The position numbers and the translations under genes were made by a program. This document shows positions 8,675 to 16,237 of a stretch of 64,000 nucleotides of DNA, one piece after another. The notes under the pieces are model-generated. The model was not told the origin of the DNA. It saw only the letters and a program-made list of their open reading frames with translations, and made no database searches. The stretch's first letter is position 1. Every line of letters begins with the position of its first letter. Origin of the DNA: Nonomuraea sp. SYSU D8015 (GTDB lineage: Bacteria > Actinomycetota > Actinomycetes > Streptosporangiales > Streptosporangiaceae); NCBI RefSeq assembly GCF_008065375.1, contig NZ_VJYI01000006.1, positions 124,001 through 188,000 of the forward strand. Reading direction: 5' to 3'.

Positions 8675-9523
8675 ATCATGGGCAGCCCCATGGCCGTGCA
8701 CCTGGTCAGGGCCGGGCACAGCGTGGCCGGCTACAACCGCTCGCCCGAGAAGGCCAAGGCCCTGACCGAGGCCGGCGGCCGGGCCGCCGCCTCCATCGCC
8801 GACGCCGTGACCGGCGCCGAGGTCGTCGCCCTCATGGTCCCGGACTCTCCCGACGTACAAGACGTGCTGACCGGCGACGGCGGCGTGTTCGCCCACGCCG
8901 CCCCCGGCACGCTGATCATCGACTTCTCCACGATCCGCCCCGACGTGACCCGCGAGCTGGCCGAGGAGGCGGGCCGCCGCGGCCTGCGCTATCTCGACGC
9001 GCCCGTGTCGGGTGGCGAGGCCGGCGCCCGCGACGCCGCCCTGTCGATCATGGTGGGCGGTGACGCCGCCGCCTTCGAGGCCGCCAAGCCGATCTTCGAC
9101 GTGGTCGGCAGGACGGTCGTACACGTGGGGCCGAGCGGCGCCGGCCAGACCGTCAAGGCCGCCAACCAGCTCATGGTGGCCGCCCACCTGGAGGCGCTCG
9201 CCGAGGCCGTGGTCTTCCTGCGGGCCTACGGGGTCGACCTGGAGGCGGCGCTGGAGGTGCTCGGCGGCGGGCTGGCCGGCTCCGCCGTGCTGACCCAGAA
9301 GCGCGCCAACATGATCGACCACTCCTTCGAGCCCGGCTTCCGCATCGCCCTCCACCACAAGGACATGGGCATCGTGACCTCCGCGGCCCGCGAGGCCGGG
9401 GTCGTCCTGCCGCTTGGGGCGCTGGTCGCCCAGCTCGTGGCGGCGGCGAACGCCAACGGCGACGGCGGCCTCGACCACTCGGCGCTGCTGCGCGGCGTCG
9501 AACGCCTCTCGGGCACCTCATAG
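8645..9523 (+). CDS. glxR: 2-hydroxy-3-oxopropionate (tartronate semialdehyde) reductase
   Basis: A 292-residue member of the beta-hydroxyacid dehydrogenase family, which reduces tartronate semialdehyde to glycerate with NAD(P)H. The Rossmann motif is GLGIMGSPMAVHL (residues 7-19). The substrate-binding signature is DAPVSGGEAGARDAALSIMVGG, and the catalytic lysine lies in GAGQTVKAANQLMVA near residue 170. The start is the GTG at 8645 with GGGAGGA 7 bp upstream. It sits behind hydroxypyruvate isomerase, which supplies its substrate. The region just upstream is a decayed duplicate of its own start. The family also includes 3-hydroxyisobutyrate dehydrogenases, but the neighbour favours the reductase. 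Confidence 0.88.
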   Translation: MTTIAFIGLGIMGSPMAVHLVRAGHSVAGYNRSPEKAKALTEAGGRAAASIADAVTGAEVVALMVPDSPDVQDVLTGDGGVFAHAAPGTLIIDFSTIRPDVTRELAEEAGRRGLRYLDAPVSGGEAGARDAALSIMVGGDAAAFEAAKPIFDVVGRTVVHVGPSGAGQTVKAANQLMVAAHLEALAEAVVFLRAYGVDLEAALEVLGGGLAGSAVLTQKRANMIDHSFEPGFRIALHHKDMGIVTSAAREAGVVLPLGALVAQLVAAANANGDGGLDHSALLRGVERLSGTS

Positions 9524-9688
9524 CCTCGTTGCCACACGTGCCGCCCCGTCGCAGGCCGGCACCTATGGAGCCGCCGGCAAGGCTCTGCTTTTCAAGGAAG
9601 ACCCCCGCCGGCTTTCCTGAGGGGACACCCGGCGGATGACGGAGGAGCGGAGGGCGGCCGTGACAAGGTGCGGAAAACCGGCCTGACC

Positions 9689-10306
9689 TCAGCCGGTGAT
9701 GCGCCGGCGCAGCTCCTCGGCGGTCATCGGTGAACGGGGCGGGGCCGGGGCCGGATGGGCGCGCATGCCCGCCAGCACCAGGTGCGCCGTACGCTCCCGC
9801 AGGTCCTGCGCCAGGCCGGCGGGCAGCGTGGGCAGGCCGCGGACGAGCAGCCCCACGGCGCCCATGACGTCCCCGGCGCCCACGTCCTCGCGTAGCGCGC
9901 CTTCGTGGTGTGCGGCGTCCACGATGCGTTCGAGGGCTTCGAGCAGCCGGGCGCCGCCGTCGCCGATCGCGATCCGCGTTCCGATCACCGAGACGAGCGG
10001 GTCCAGCCTGAGCTCGGCGCAGCCTCGTACGAAGCGGCTGAGCGCGTCGAACGCCCAGGTCTCCTCTGTCCGCGCCGACTCCGCCAGGTCGGTCATCCGC
10101 TCCAGCGCATCCTCCAGCACGGCCCGGACCAGGGCGTCGCGGTCGGGAAAGTGCCGGTACAGCACGGCCGGGCCCACCCCCGCGAGGCGGGCGACCTCGT
10201 CCATGGCCGCTTCCGGTCCTTGCTCGGCGAAGACGGTCCGCGCCGTGTTGACGATCAGCTCGTGGTGGCGCCGTGCGTCGGCCCTGAGATGGCTCGTCGC
10301 GCTCAT
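9689..10306 (-). CDS. TetR/AcrR family transcriptional regulator
   Basis: A 205-residue repressor with an N-terminal TetR DNA-binding domain (about residues 12-60; VNTARTVFAEQGPEAAMDEVA, GVGPAVLYRHFPDRDALVRAV) and a divergent all-helical ligand domain of the kind fused to many actinobacterial SACE_7040-like regulators. It is transcribed divergently from the hotdog thioesterase, with about 105 bp between the start codons, so that gene is the obvious candidate target. I did not find a convincing palindrome in the gap. Confidence 0.87.
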   Translation of the reverse strand: MSATSHLRADARRHHELIVNTARTVFAEQGPEAAMDEVARLAGVGPAVLYRHFPDRDALVRAVLEDALERMTDLAESARTEETWAFDALSRFVRGCAELRLDPLVSVIGTRIAIGDGGARLLEALERIVDAAHHEGALREDVGAGDVMGAVGLLVRGLPTLPAGLAQDLRERTAHLVLAGMRAHPAPAPPRSPMTAEELRRRITG

Positions 10307-10411
10307 AGATCAGCTCGCCTCTCGCTTCGACGTCGGTTTCCACCCGCATACCCTCAGGTGAGCACGTCCTAATCCGGGAAAGTGTCGGTGGTGTCGTGTT
10401 CAATCGCCGGC

Positions 10412-10849
10412 ATGGAGACGCAGACGCGGCGAGGGTTGTTCTGGGACGTCCTCGCGGGCCGGGTGGCGCCGCCGCCCGCGGCGGAGACTCTGGGCTGGGA
10501 GCTCCTGCATGTCGACCCCGACCAAGGGACCATCGAGGTGGCCTTCCAGGCGACCGACCGTTTCACCAACCCCGTGGGCGTGGTCCAGGGCGGCTTCCTG
10601 GCCGCGATGCTCGACGACACGCTGGGGCCGGCGCTGGTCGCGACGCTGCCCGAGGGCCAGTTCGCGCCGACCCTCGACCTCCACGTCCAGTTCCTGCGCC
10701 CGGCGCGGCCGGGCAGGCTGGTGGGCCGGGGCCGGGTGGTGCGGCGGGGCAGGCAGGTCTGCTTCATGGCGGGTGAGCTCCTGGCGCCGGACGGCGAGCC
10801 GGTCGCCGTGGCCACGGCGACCGCGCACCTCCAGTCGGCCGGCTCGTGA
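10412..10849 (+). CDS. PaaI-family hotdog thioesterase
   Basis: A 145-residue single hotdog-fold protein. The signature NPVGVVQGGFLAAMLDDTLGPAL (residues ~41-63) corresponds to the hydrophobic helix and catalytic Gln/Gly/Asp region of PaaI-type acyl-CoA thioesterases. TLDLHVQFLRPARPG covers the adjacent strand. I start at the ATG at 10412 (METQTRRG) rather than an in-frame GTG 30 bp upstream, since homologous content begins there. No strong ribosome site is visible, so the start is uncertain. It diverges from a TetR gene. The acyl substrate is unknown. Confidence 0.82.
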   Translation: METQTRRGLFWDVLAGRVAPPPAAETLGWELLHVDPDQGTIEVAFQATDRFTNPVGVVQGGFLAAMLDDTLGPALVATLPEGQFAPTLDLHVQFLRPARPGRLVGRGRVVRRGRQVCFMAGELLAPDGEPVAVATATAHLQSAGS

Positions 10850-10859
10850 CGCCCGCCGG

Positions 10860-11100
10860 TCACGCGGTCGCCTGGCGCGGCACGTAGCGGTCGCGTAGCA
10901 CGGCCAGGGCGGGCAGCAGCGCGGTCCACGTAGCACGGCCAGGGCGGGCAGCAGCGCGGTCCACGTAGCACGGCCAGGGCGGGCAGCAGCGCGGTCGACG
11001 TGGCCGTGAGCACGTTGCCGAGTGTCTCGCCGATGCCTGTCCCGAGGTAGTCGTACAGCGCGGAGTCCCTGAAAGCGCCGCCCCCGCCTCCGAGCTCCTG
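10860..11100 (-). pseudogene. 3' remnant of an unidentified gene, frameshifted by repeats
   Basis: On the minus strand a frame reads SALYDYLGTGIGETLGNVLT and then ATSTALLPALAVLR, after which it enters a 35-bp triplication. Removing exactly two copies (70 bp) brings it into register with a short C-terminus DRYVPRQATA and a TGA at 10860. The frame therefore appears to have been broken by repeat expansion. No N-terminal part survives: the upstream neighbour is the complete metallohydrolase gene. The hydrophobic segment suggests a membrane protein, but I do not recognise the family. Confidence 0.5.
10895..10996. repeat. 35-bp tandem repeat, three copies
   Basis: Copies start at 10895, 10930 and 10965. 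The unit begins GTAGCACGGCCAGGGCGGGC and ends AGCAGCGCGGTCCAC; the third copy diverges at its last four bases (CGAC). The first two are identical, which suggests recent expansion. The period is not a multiple of three. Confidence 0.9.
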
Positions 11101-11105
11101 AGCCC

Positions 11106-13133
11106 CTACGCGCCCGCTCCGGTCAGCCGCCCCCGGTAGACCGTCCTGGCGCGCTCGTACAGCTCCAAGTGGTCTCCCAGCTGCTCCTTGGTCTCGAACG
11201 TGCCGAACTCGCGCAGGATCTCCTCCAGCCGGTCCAGCCACGCCAGGCACCACCGCACGTCCGCCTCCCTGGCGACGTGCTCGCCCGCGACGTCCAGGTA
11301 CACCGGGCTCGTGTGCGCGTAGGCGCCGCTGCGGTGGAGCGCGCGCGGGTGCGGCCCGCCCTTGGCCACGGCCACCACGTACGTCGGCTCGCTCACCGTC
11401 ATCGACGCGACCAGCCGCCCGGGCGGCCCCTGCGCCAGCACGCCGTCCGCGGTGCGGATCTCCAGAGACTCCACCTCGGGGCCGATCGAGGAGACCGCGA
11501 TCTCGACGCGCTGCCCGGGCGCCAGCTCCAGCGTGTCGCCGGGCTCGTGCCCGTTCACGGCGAGCTCCAGCCACGGCCCCGTGGTGGCGAACGTGCGGCC
11601 GAGCACGATGGCCTCGGCGTAGGACTCTGCGGTGAGCGGGCCGCCGACGTGCGCATACACCCGCTCCCACCCAGGCGGGGCGGAGGCGGTGCCGCGGCGG
11701 CAGAACGACAGCACGACGTCGGTCCCCGCGGTGACCGCGAGCCGGTTGCCCGCGCCGATCAGGCGGTGGTAGACGGCGGCGGTGCCGGCGATCGAGGAGT
11801 GGTTGAGCACGTCCAAGGTGTCGATCAGGCCCAGCGCGGCGTCGGCGACGATCTCCCTGGCCGAGCAGTTGCGCGCCCGGTCGAGCACCACGTCGGGCGG
11901 GTCGTCGTCGCCGAACGGCGTGTGGAACGGATGCCCGTACCCGGTGAGGCCGCCCAGCGCCCGCAGCTCCTCCAGCGCGGCCGTGTTGGGCGGCCAGTCC
12001 ACCGTGCCGAGGAAGCCCGTGTGGTAGCGCTTGGGCAGCTCGCGGATGCCGAACGCGGTCAGGTGACCCACGAGGTCGCTGCGGTATTCGACGCCGATCC
12101 TGGCCAGGTGGCGCTCGTCCGACCACGGCAGGTCCTCGCCCGCCCAGTGCGCCAGCGCCTCCACGTCGTAGACCCGCTCGCTCGCCACGTTGCCGGCCAC
12201 GAGGTTGAGCACGTGCAGGTCCTCGCCGTGCTGCGCGGCCGCGGCCAGGGCGGGCGCGGCGGGCTCCTCGCCCATCCAGTTGAGGTGGACGTGCAGGTCG
12301 CCGCCGTACCAGCCGCGGGCGGCCGCGTCGTACAGCCGCTCGGGCGCGAGCTCGACCAGCGTCTCCCGGCCCGGCTCCGGCGTGACGACGACCTCGGACG
12401 AGGTGTACTCCATGCCCCTGGTCACCGTCACCGTGACGGGCTCGGCGGGCACGGCCACCACCAGGTCGTCGCCGTGGAAGTACGGCCTGCGGAGCGAGTC
12501 GATCTTGGGCGGCGCGCCCTCGGGGTACCACCCCTGGCCGTTCGCGCTCGTCACGCTCCACCGGCACGGGAACCCGGCCCGCACCCTCACCGCGGCCCCG
12601 GCGACCCGTCTGGCCAGCGGCGACAGGTCCACCGGACGGCCGTCCACCACGACCTCGCCGGCCACTTCGACGATCTTCGCGCCGCGCGGCGGCACCTCGT
12701 ACGGCGTGCCGTCCACGACCACCGTGACCGGCTCCTCCCTGCTGGAGTCGAGCAGCAGCGCCGTGCGGAAGGGATCGTCGTCCAGCACCACCCGCGTGTC
12801 GGCCGCCACCGTGCACCCCTCCGGGGTGAGGCGCAGCGCGGGCAGGTTGTCCACGACGTCGCCGGCGAGCGCGTCGCGCACCACCCGGTCGAGGTCCACC
12901 TCGCCGAGGTGGTCCTCCAGCTCTGCCGCGGGCAGGTGCGGGTAGCGCTCGGCGACCTGGCGCAGGCCGGTGTTCCAGAAGTCGTAGCGGCGGTCGAGGA
13001 AGACCGTGGCCCAGGCCTGGACGACGTACGACAGGGGCGGCTCGCCCCAGCAGGGTCCGTGGGCGTCACGCAGGGCGCGGTAGTCGGCCAGCGCGCGGGC
13101 GACGGGGTCGGGAAGCAGCAGATCGTCACACAT
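11106..13133 (-). CDS. CehA/McbA family PHP-type metallohydrolase
   Basis: A 675-residue protein whose second half is a PHP (polymerase and histidinol phosphatase) metal-dependent hydrolase of the CehA/McbA type. The first metal motif is GDLHVHLNW near residue 290. Later candidate ligands are GYGHPFHTPFGDDDPPD, LNHSS and TAGTDVVLSF. The N-terminal ~280 residues contain beta-rich accessory segments. CehA and McbA hydrolyse carbamate esters, but most homologues have unknown substrates. No signal peptide is seen, so it is probably cytoplasmic. The gene stands alone; the sequence after its stop is a broken gene with 35-bp repeats. Confidence 0.82.
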   Translation of the reverse strand: MCDDLLLPDPVARALADYRALRDAHGPCWGEPPLSYVVQAWATVFLDRRYDFWNTGLRQVAERYPHLPAAELEDHLGEVDLDRVVRDALAGDVVDNLPALRLTPEGCTVAADTRVVLDDDPFRTALLLDSSREEPVTVVVDGTPYEVPPRGAKIVEVAGEVVVDGRPVDLSPLARRVAGAAVRVRAGFPCRWSVTSANGQGWYPEGAPPKIDSLRRPYFHGDDLVVAVPAEPVTVTVTRGMEYTSSEVVVTPEPGRETLVELAPERLYDAAARGWYGGDLHVHLNWMGEEPAAPALAAAAQHGEDLHVLNLVAGNVASERVYDVEALAHWAGEDLPWSDERHLARIGVEYRSDLVGHLTAFGIRELPKRYHTGFLGTVDWPPNTAALEELRALGGLTGYGHPFHTPFGDDDPPDVVLDRARNCSAREIVADAALGLIDTLDVLNHSSIAGTAAVYHRLIGAGNRLAVTAGTDVVLSFCRRGTASAPPGWERVYAHVGGPLTAESYAEAIVLGRTFATTGPWLELAVNGHEPGDTLELAPGQRVEIAVSSIGPEVESLEIRTADGVLAQGPPGRLVASMTVSEPTYVVAVAKGGPHPRALHRSGAYAHTSPVYLDVAGEHVAREADVRWCLAWLDRLEEILREFGTFETKEQLGDHLELYERARTVYRGRLTGAGA

Positions 13134-13218
13134 CGGACACTCCCAGAAATGGACGCGCCGTCATCGTGACACGGTGGCCGCGGCCATGCGAGCGGTATCT
13201 GAGGGTACGGGGGACCGC

Positions 13219-13905
13219 ATGACGCACATCATCGATCGCGAGGCCCTACAGGACCTGGTCTCCGCCCGGCAGGCCCAGCTCGTCGAGGTGCTGCCGGCGG
13301 AGGAGTACGCGTGGGCGCACCTGCCCAGGGCCGTGAACCTGCCGCTCGCCGCCCTCGACGACCCGTCGGCGCTGGACCGGGCGCGGCCGGTCGTCGTCTA
13401 CTGCCACGACTGGCTGTGCGACCTGAGCCCGCGTGCCGCGCACCGGCTGGAGCGCCTCGGGTTCGGCGACGTCCACGACTACGCGGCGGGCAAGATGGAC
13501 TGGCTGGCGGCCGACCTGCCGTACGAGGGCGAGGCCCATTTGGTGTCGCAGAACGTGCGCCGCGACCCCGTGACCGCCGGCCTGGACGACCCGCTCGACG
13601 AGCTCAGCGAGCGCATCCTCGGCGATCCCGCCGGGCTCGCCGTGGTGGTGGACGAGGACGGCGTGGTCCAGGGCGTCGTCGGGTCGCACGAACTCAAGGG
13701 CGCCGACATGAGCGGCACCGCCGAGCAGGCCATGCGCGTCGGGGTGACCACGGTCCGCCCGAGCGAGCAGCTCGAACCGCTCATCCAGCGCATGGACCGG
13801 GCGAAGGTGGACCACGTGGTCGTCACGCAGGCGGACGGCACGCTGGTGGGCCTGTTCGGGCTCGGCGACGTGCGCCCGCAGGCGAGCGAATCCGACCTCG
13901 GCTAG
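13219..13905 (+). CDS. Rhodanese-like domain protein with CBS region
   Basis: A 228-residue fusion. Residues 1-115 form a rhodanese-like domain (QLVEVLPAEEYAWAHLPRAV, VVVYCHDWLCDLSPRAAHRL). The active-site loop is CHDWLC rather than the usual CxxGxR, so sulfurtransferase activity is not assured. Residues ~125-225 form a CBS-like region (LAVVVDEDGVVQGVVGSHEL and MRVGVTTVRPSEQLEPLIQR), typical of adenosyl-nucleotide sensing. The start is the ATG at 13219. The TAG stop shares a CTAG with the convergent HesB-like gene. Role inferred: regulated sulfur handling or signalling. Confidence 0.8.
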   Translation: MTHIIDREALQDLVSARQAQLVEVLPAEEYAWAHLPRAVNLPLAALDDPSALDRARPVVVYCHDWLCDLSPRAAHRLERLGFGDVHDYAAGKMDWLAADLPYEGEAHLVSQNVRRDPVTAGLDDPLDELSERILGDPAGLAVVVDEDGVVQGVVGSHELKGADMSGTAEQAMRVGVTTVRPSEQLEPLIQRMDRAKVDHVVVTQADGTLVGLFGLGDVRPQASESDLG

Positions 13906-14195
13906 CCGGCCCCCGGCTGCCGGTCGAGGCGGAACGTCGGCTGTCCCGGGGCCCCCGGCTGGGCGTCGAGCGCCTTGTCGTCCAGGATCGCCACCGTGTC
14001 CTCGGCGATGAAGACCCGCACGTCCTCCTGCTCGATCACCTGGTCGCCCGCCTGCGGCTGGCTGGCCAGGGCGAGTTCGAGCGCACCGGCCTCGTCGGCC
14101 TTCGCGGAGATGCGCAGTCCGGCGTCGGCGGGCACGTCCACGCCGGCCATCACGTCGCGGATCGCCACCACGGCGTTGTGGGTCAATGTCAGCAC
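13902..14195 (-). CDS. HesB/IscA-like protein lacking cysteines
   Basis: A 97-residue protein of the HesB/IscA (A-type Fe-S carrier) fold: LTLTHNAVVAIRDVMAG, GLRISAKADEAGALELALAS, DVRVFIAEDTVAILDDKALD. The three cluster-binding cysteines of true IscA/HesB proteins are absent; there is no cysteine in the whole chain. An actinobacterial subfamily with this trait is known to me, so cluster transfer is unlikely and the function is open. The start is the GTG at 14195 with GGGAG about 7 bp upstream. It is convergent with the rhodanese-CBS gene and both use the same CTAG as stop. Confidence 0.75.
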   Translation of the reverse strand: MLTLTHNAVVAIRDVMAGVDVPADAGLRISAKADEAGALELALASQPQAGDQVIEQEDVRVFIAEDTVAILDDKALDAQPGAPGQPTFRLDRQPGAG

Positions 14196-14294
14196 AGGCA
14201 AGCTCCCTTCCCCATTTGAGCAACCTCCGCCTCCCCAGCAGCCCTGTGCCCAAACGCGGGCATGTGGGGAGCTCGGCCGGGTAGCGGGAGCGGC

Positions 14295-14948
14295 ATGGGC
14301 AAGACCGACAAAGCCATCCTCGACGTCCTGCTCGACCGCTACGGCACCACGTTCGCGGGCGAGGCCGGCATCAAGCTGTCCGACCAGCCGAAGCCGCTGT
14401 ACCAGCTGCTCGTCCTGGCCACCCTGCTCAGCGCGCGGATCTCGTCCGGCGTCGCGGTGGCGGCCGCCAAAGAGCTGTTCAAGGCCGGGTACGGCACGCC
14501 CAAGGGCATGCGGGACGCCAGTTGGCAGGACCGGGTGGACGCACTCGGCCGCGGCCACTACCGCCGCTACGACGAACGCACCGCCACCATGCTCGGTGAC
14601 GGCGCCGAGCTGCTCCTCGACCGCTGGAACGGCGACCTGCGCAAACTGCGCGACGAGGCGAAGGGCGACGACCGCAAGATCGCCTCGCTGCTGATGGAGT
14701 TCCCCGGCATCGGGCCGACCGGGGCGGACATCTTCCTCCGCGAGGTCCAGGCCGTATGGCCCCAGGTCGCGCCGCACCTGGACAAACGGGTGCTGGACGG
14801 CGCGGGCAAGCTGGGTCTGCCCCGCCAGGCCCGCCCGCTCGCCGAGCTGGCCCACTCCAACGACGAACTGGCCCGCCTGTCCGCGGCGCTCGTACGGGTG
14901 TCGCGCAGCAAGAAGACCGTGGACGAGGTGAAGTCCGCCGCGCGGTAG
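14295..14948 (+). CDS. HhH-GPD (endonuclease III-like) protein without Fe-S cysteines
   Basis: A 217-residue helix-hairpin-helix base-excision-type protein. The HhH-GPD core is visible as LLMEFPGIGPTGADIFLREVQ (residues ~133-153) followed by HLDKRVLDGAGKLGL, where the Asp matches the catalytic Asp of the superfamily. The lysine that follows the hairpin in endonuclease III (GxGRKTA) is replaced (GIGPTGA), which fits a monofunctional glycosylase or a non-catalytic protein. The C-terminal CX6CX2CX5C cluster is missing and the chain contains no cysteine. The ATG at 14295 follows GCGGGAGCGG. The DNA lesion acted on is unknown. Confidence 0.78.
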   Translation: MGKTDKAILDVLLDRYGTTFAGEAGIKLSDQPKPLYQLLVLATLLSARISSGVAVAAAKELFKAGYGTPKGMRDASWQDRVDALGRGHYRRYDERTATMLGDGAELLLDRWNGDLRKLRDEAKGDDRKIASLLMEFPGIGPTGADIFLREVQAVWPQVAPHLDKRVLDGAGKLGLPRQARPLAELAHSNDELARLSAALVRVSRSKKTVDEVKSAAR

Positions 14949-14970
14949 TGGCACCTGTTAACTTCGGACC

Positions 14971-15744
14971 ATGGGTGAGTTCGTAAGCGTCGAGGTGGCC
15001 GACCAGATCGCCACGATCCGTCTCGACCGGCCGAAGATGAACGCGCTGAACGGCCAGGTCCAGCTGGAGATCGCCGAGGCGGCCCGCATCGTGGACGCCG
15101 ATCCGCAGGTGCAGGCAGTCATCGTGTACGGCGGCGAGAAGGTCTTCGCCGCGGGCGCCGACATCAAGGAGATGGCCGACATGTCCTACGCGGACATGGC
15201 CTCTCATTCCCGCACACTCCAGGCGTGTTTCACGGCGGTCGCCGAGATCGGCAAGCCGGTCATCGCCGCCATCAGCGGCTACGCCCTGGGTGGCGGCTGC
15301 GAGCTCGCCCTGTGCGCCGACTTCCGGGTCGCCGGTGAGTCGGCCAAGCTGGGGCAGCCGGAGATCCTGCTGGGCATCATCCCGGGCGCGGGCGGCACCC
15401 AGCGCCTGCCCCGCCTGATCGGCCCGGCCCGCGCCAAAGACCTCATCTTCACCGGCCGCCACGTCGCCGCCGCCGAGGCGCTGCAGATGGGCCTGGTGGA
15501 CCGGGTGGTGCCGGACGAGCAGGTCTACACGGCCGCGCTCGAATGGGCCGCCACGTTCGTCGGCGGTCCCTCGGTCGCGCTGCGCGCCGCCAAGCAGGCC
15601 GTCGACCAGGGCCTCGAGGTGGATCTCGACTCAGGTCTCGAGGTCGAGCGCCTGCAGTTCTCCGCGCTCTTCGCCACGGACGACGCCAAGATCGGCATGC
15701 GCGCGTTCGCCGAGAAGGCCAAGCCAAAGTTCACCGGGCGGTAG
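14971..15744 (+). CDS. Enoyl-CoA hydratase/isomerase family protein
   Basis: A 257-residue crotonase-fold enzyme. The oxyanion-hole motifs are FAAGADIKEM (residues ~60-69) and GYALGGGCELALCADFRVA (~100-118). The catalytic glutamates of hydratases are present in ALGGGCELAL and in GQPEILLGIIPGAGGTQRLP (~130-150). This supports a genuine 2,3-enoyl-CoA hydratase acting in fatty- or aromatic-acid beta-oxidation. The start ATG lies 22 bp after the HhH-GPD stop. The etfBA genes are about 11 kb away, not adjacent. Confidence 0.9.
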   Translation: MGEFVSVEVADQIATIRLDRPKMNALNGQVQLEIAEAARIVDADPQVQAVIVYGGEKVFAAGADIKEMADMSYADMASHSRTLQACFTAVAEIGKPVIAAISGYALGGGCELALCADFRVAGESAKLGQPEILLGIIPGAGGTQRLPRLIGPARAKDLIFTGRHVAAAEALQMGLVDRVVPDEQVYTAALEWAATFVGGPSVALRAAKQAVDQGLEVDLDSGLEVERLQFSALFATDDAKIGMRAFAEKAKPKFTGR

Positions 15745-15805
15745 TTCCGTACCCATTCCGGCAGTCGTCCATTTGGTCATGGCTTTGCCAGTATCGTGAC
15801 AGTCC

Positions 15806-16237
15806 ATGATGCGCGTCCTCGTCCCCGCCCGGCTCCGGAAGGCCGTGCGTGCGTGGTTCGACTCCCGGTACATCTCCATCGCCGATCATCGTCAGGACAT
15901 CCGGGACGCGCTGTGGGAAGTCCAGACGCTGCGGCGGGAGGTGGCCGCCCTCCAGGGCGAGGTGGCCCGCCTCAGGAACGCCCGGCCCGCGGCCACGGCC
16001 GACAAGGCGAGGATCGACGACACGTACCGGCTGGCCCAGGAGACGGCCAAGGCCCTGGACGGCGTGCTGCAGAACGAGGTCCTCGTCTGGCAGGCCATCG
16101 ACGACCTGCGCGCCCGCCACGGCGCCGCGGGAGACGGTGACCTGCGCGTCGGCCACGGCGCCGCCGGAGACGGTGACCCGCGCGCCCGCCACGGCGCCGC
16201 CGGAGCCCCCGAGCCCGGGGAGCGGCCGTGCGTGTGA
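15806..16237 (+). CDS. Small coiled-coil protein with 12-residue repeats
   Basis: A 143-residue protein I cannot assign to a family. The N-terminus is basic (MMRVLVPARLRKAVRAW) and residues ~35-58 form a heptad-like coiled coil (VQTLRREVAALQGEVARLRN). A second helix follows (RLAQETAKALDGVLQNEVLV). The C-terminus consists of about two and a half copies of a 12-residue unit (RHGAAGDGDLRV-like). Its end overlaps the start of the PP-loop gene by 10 bp, so the two are coupled and probably act together. No signal peptide or membrane helix is seen. Confidence 0.7.
   Translation: MMRVLVPARLRKAVRAWFDSRYISIADHRQDIRDALWEVQTLRREVAALQGEVARLRNARPAATADKARIDDTYRLAQETAKALDGVLQNEVLVWQAIDDLRARHGAAGDGDLRVGHGAAGDGDPRARHGAAGAPEPGERPCV
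16115..16204 (+). repeat. 36-bp in-frame tandem repeat (2.5 copies)
   Basis: Units start at 16115, 16151 and 16187, each beginning (C/G)GCCACGGCGCCGC. Because 36 is a multiple of three, expansion keeps the coiled-coil gene in frame and lengthens a Gly/Asp/Ala/Arg tail. Confidence 0.85.

Noticed and set aside
10895..10996. CRISPR-like array
   Set aside because: Units are directly adjacent without spacers, so it is a simple tandem repeat.
10369..12816. Long minus-strand open frame overlapping the metallohydrolase
   Set aside because: It is a shadow of the 11106-13133 gene in another phase and has no domain of its own, except the remnant reported at 10860-11100.
15850..15875. GTTCGACTCCC as a tRNA T-loop
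   Set aside because: It is inside a coding frame and no acceptor, D or anticodon stem surrounds it.
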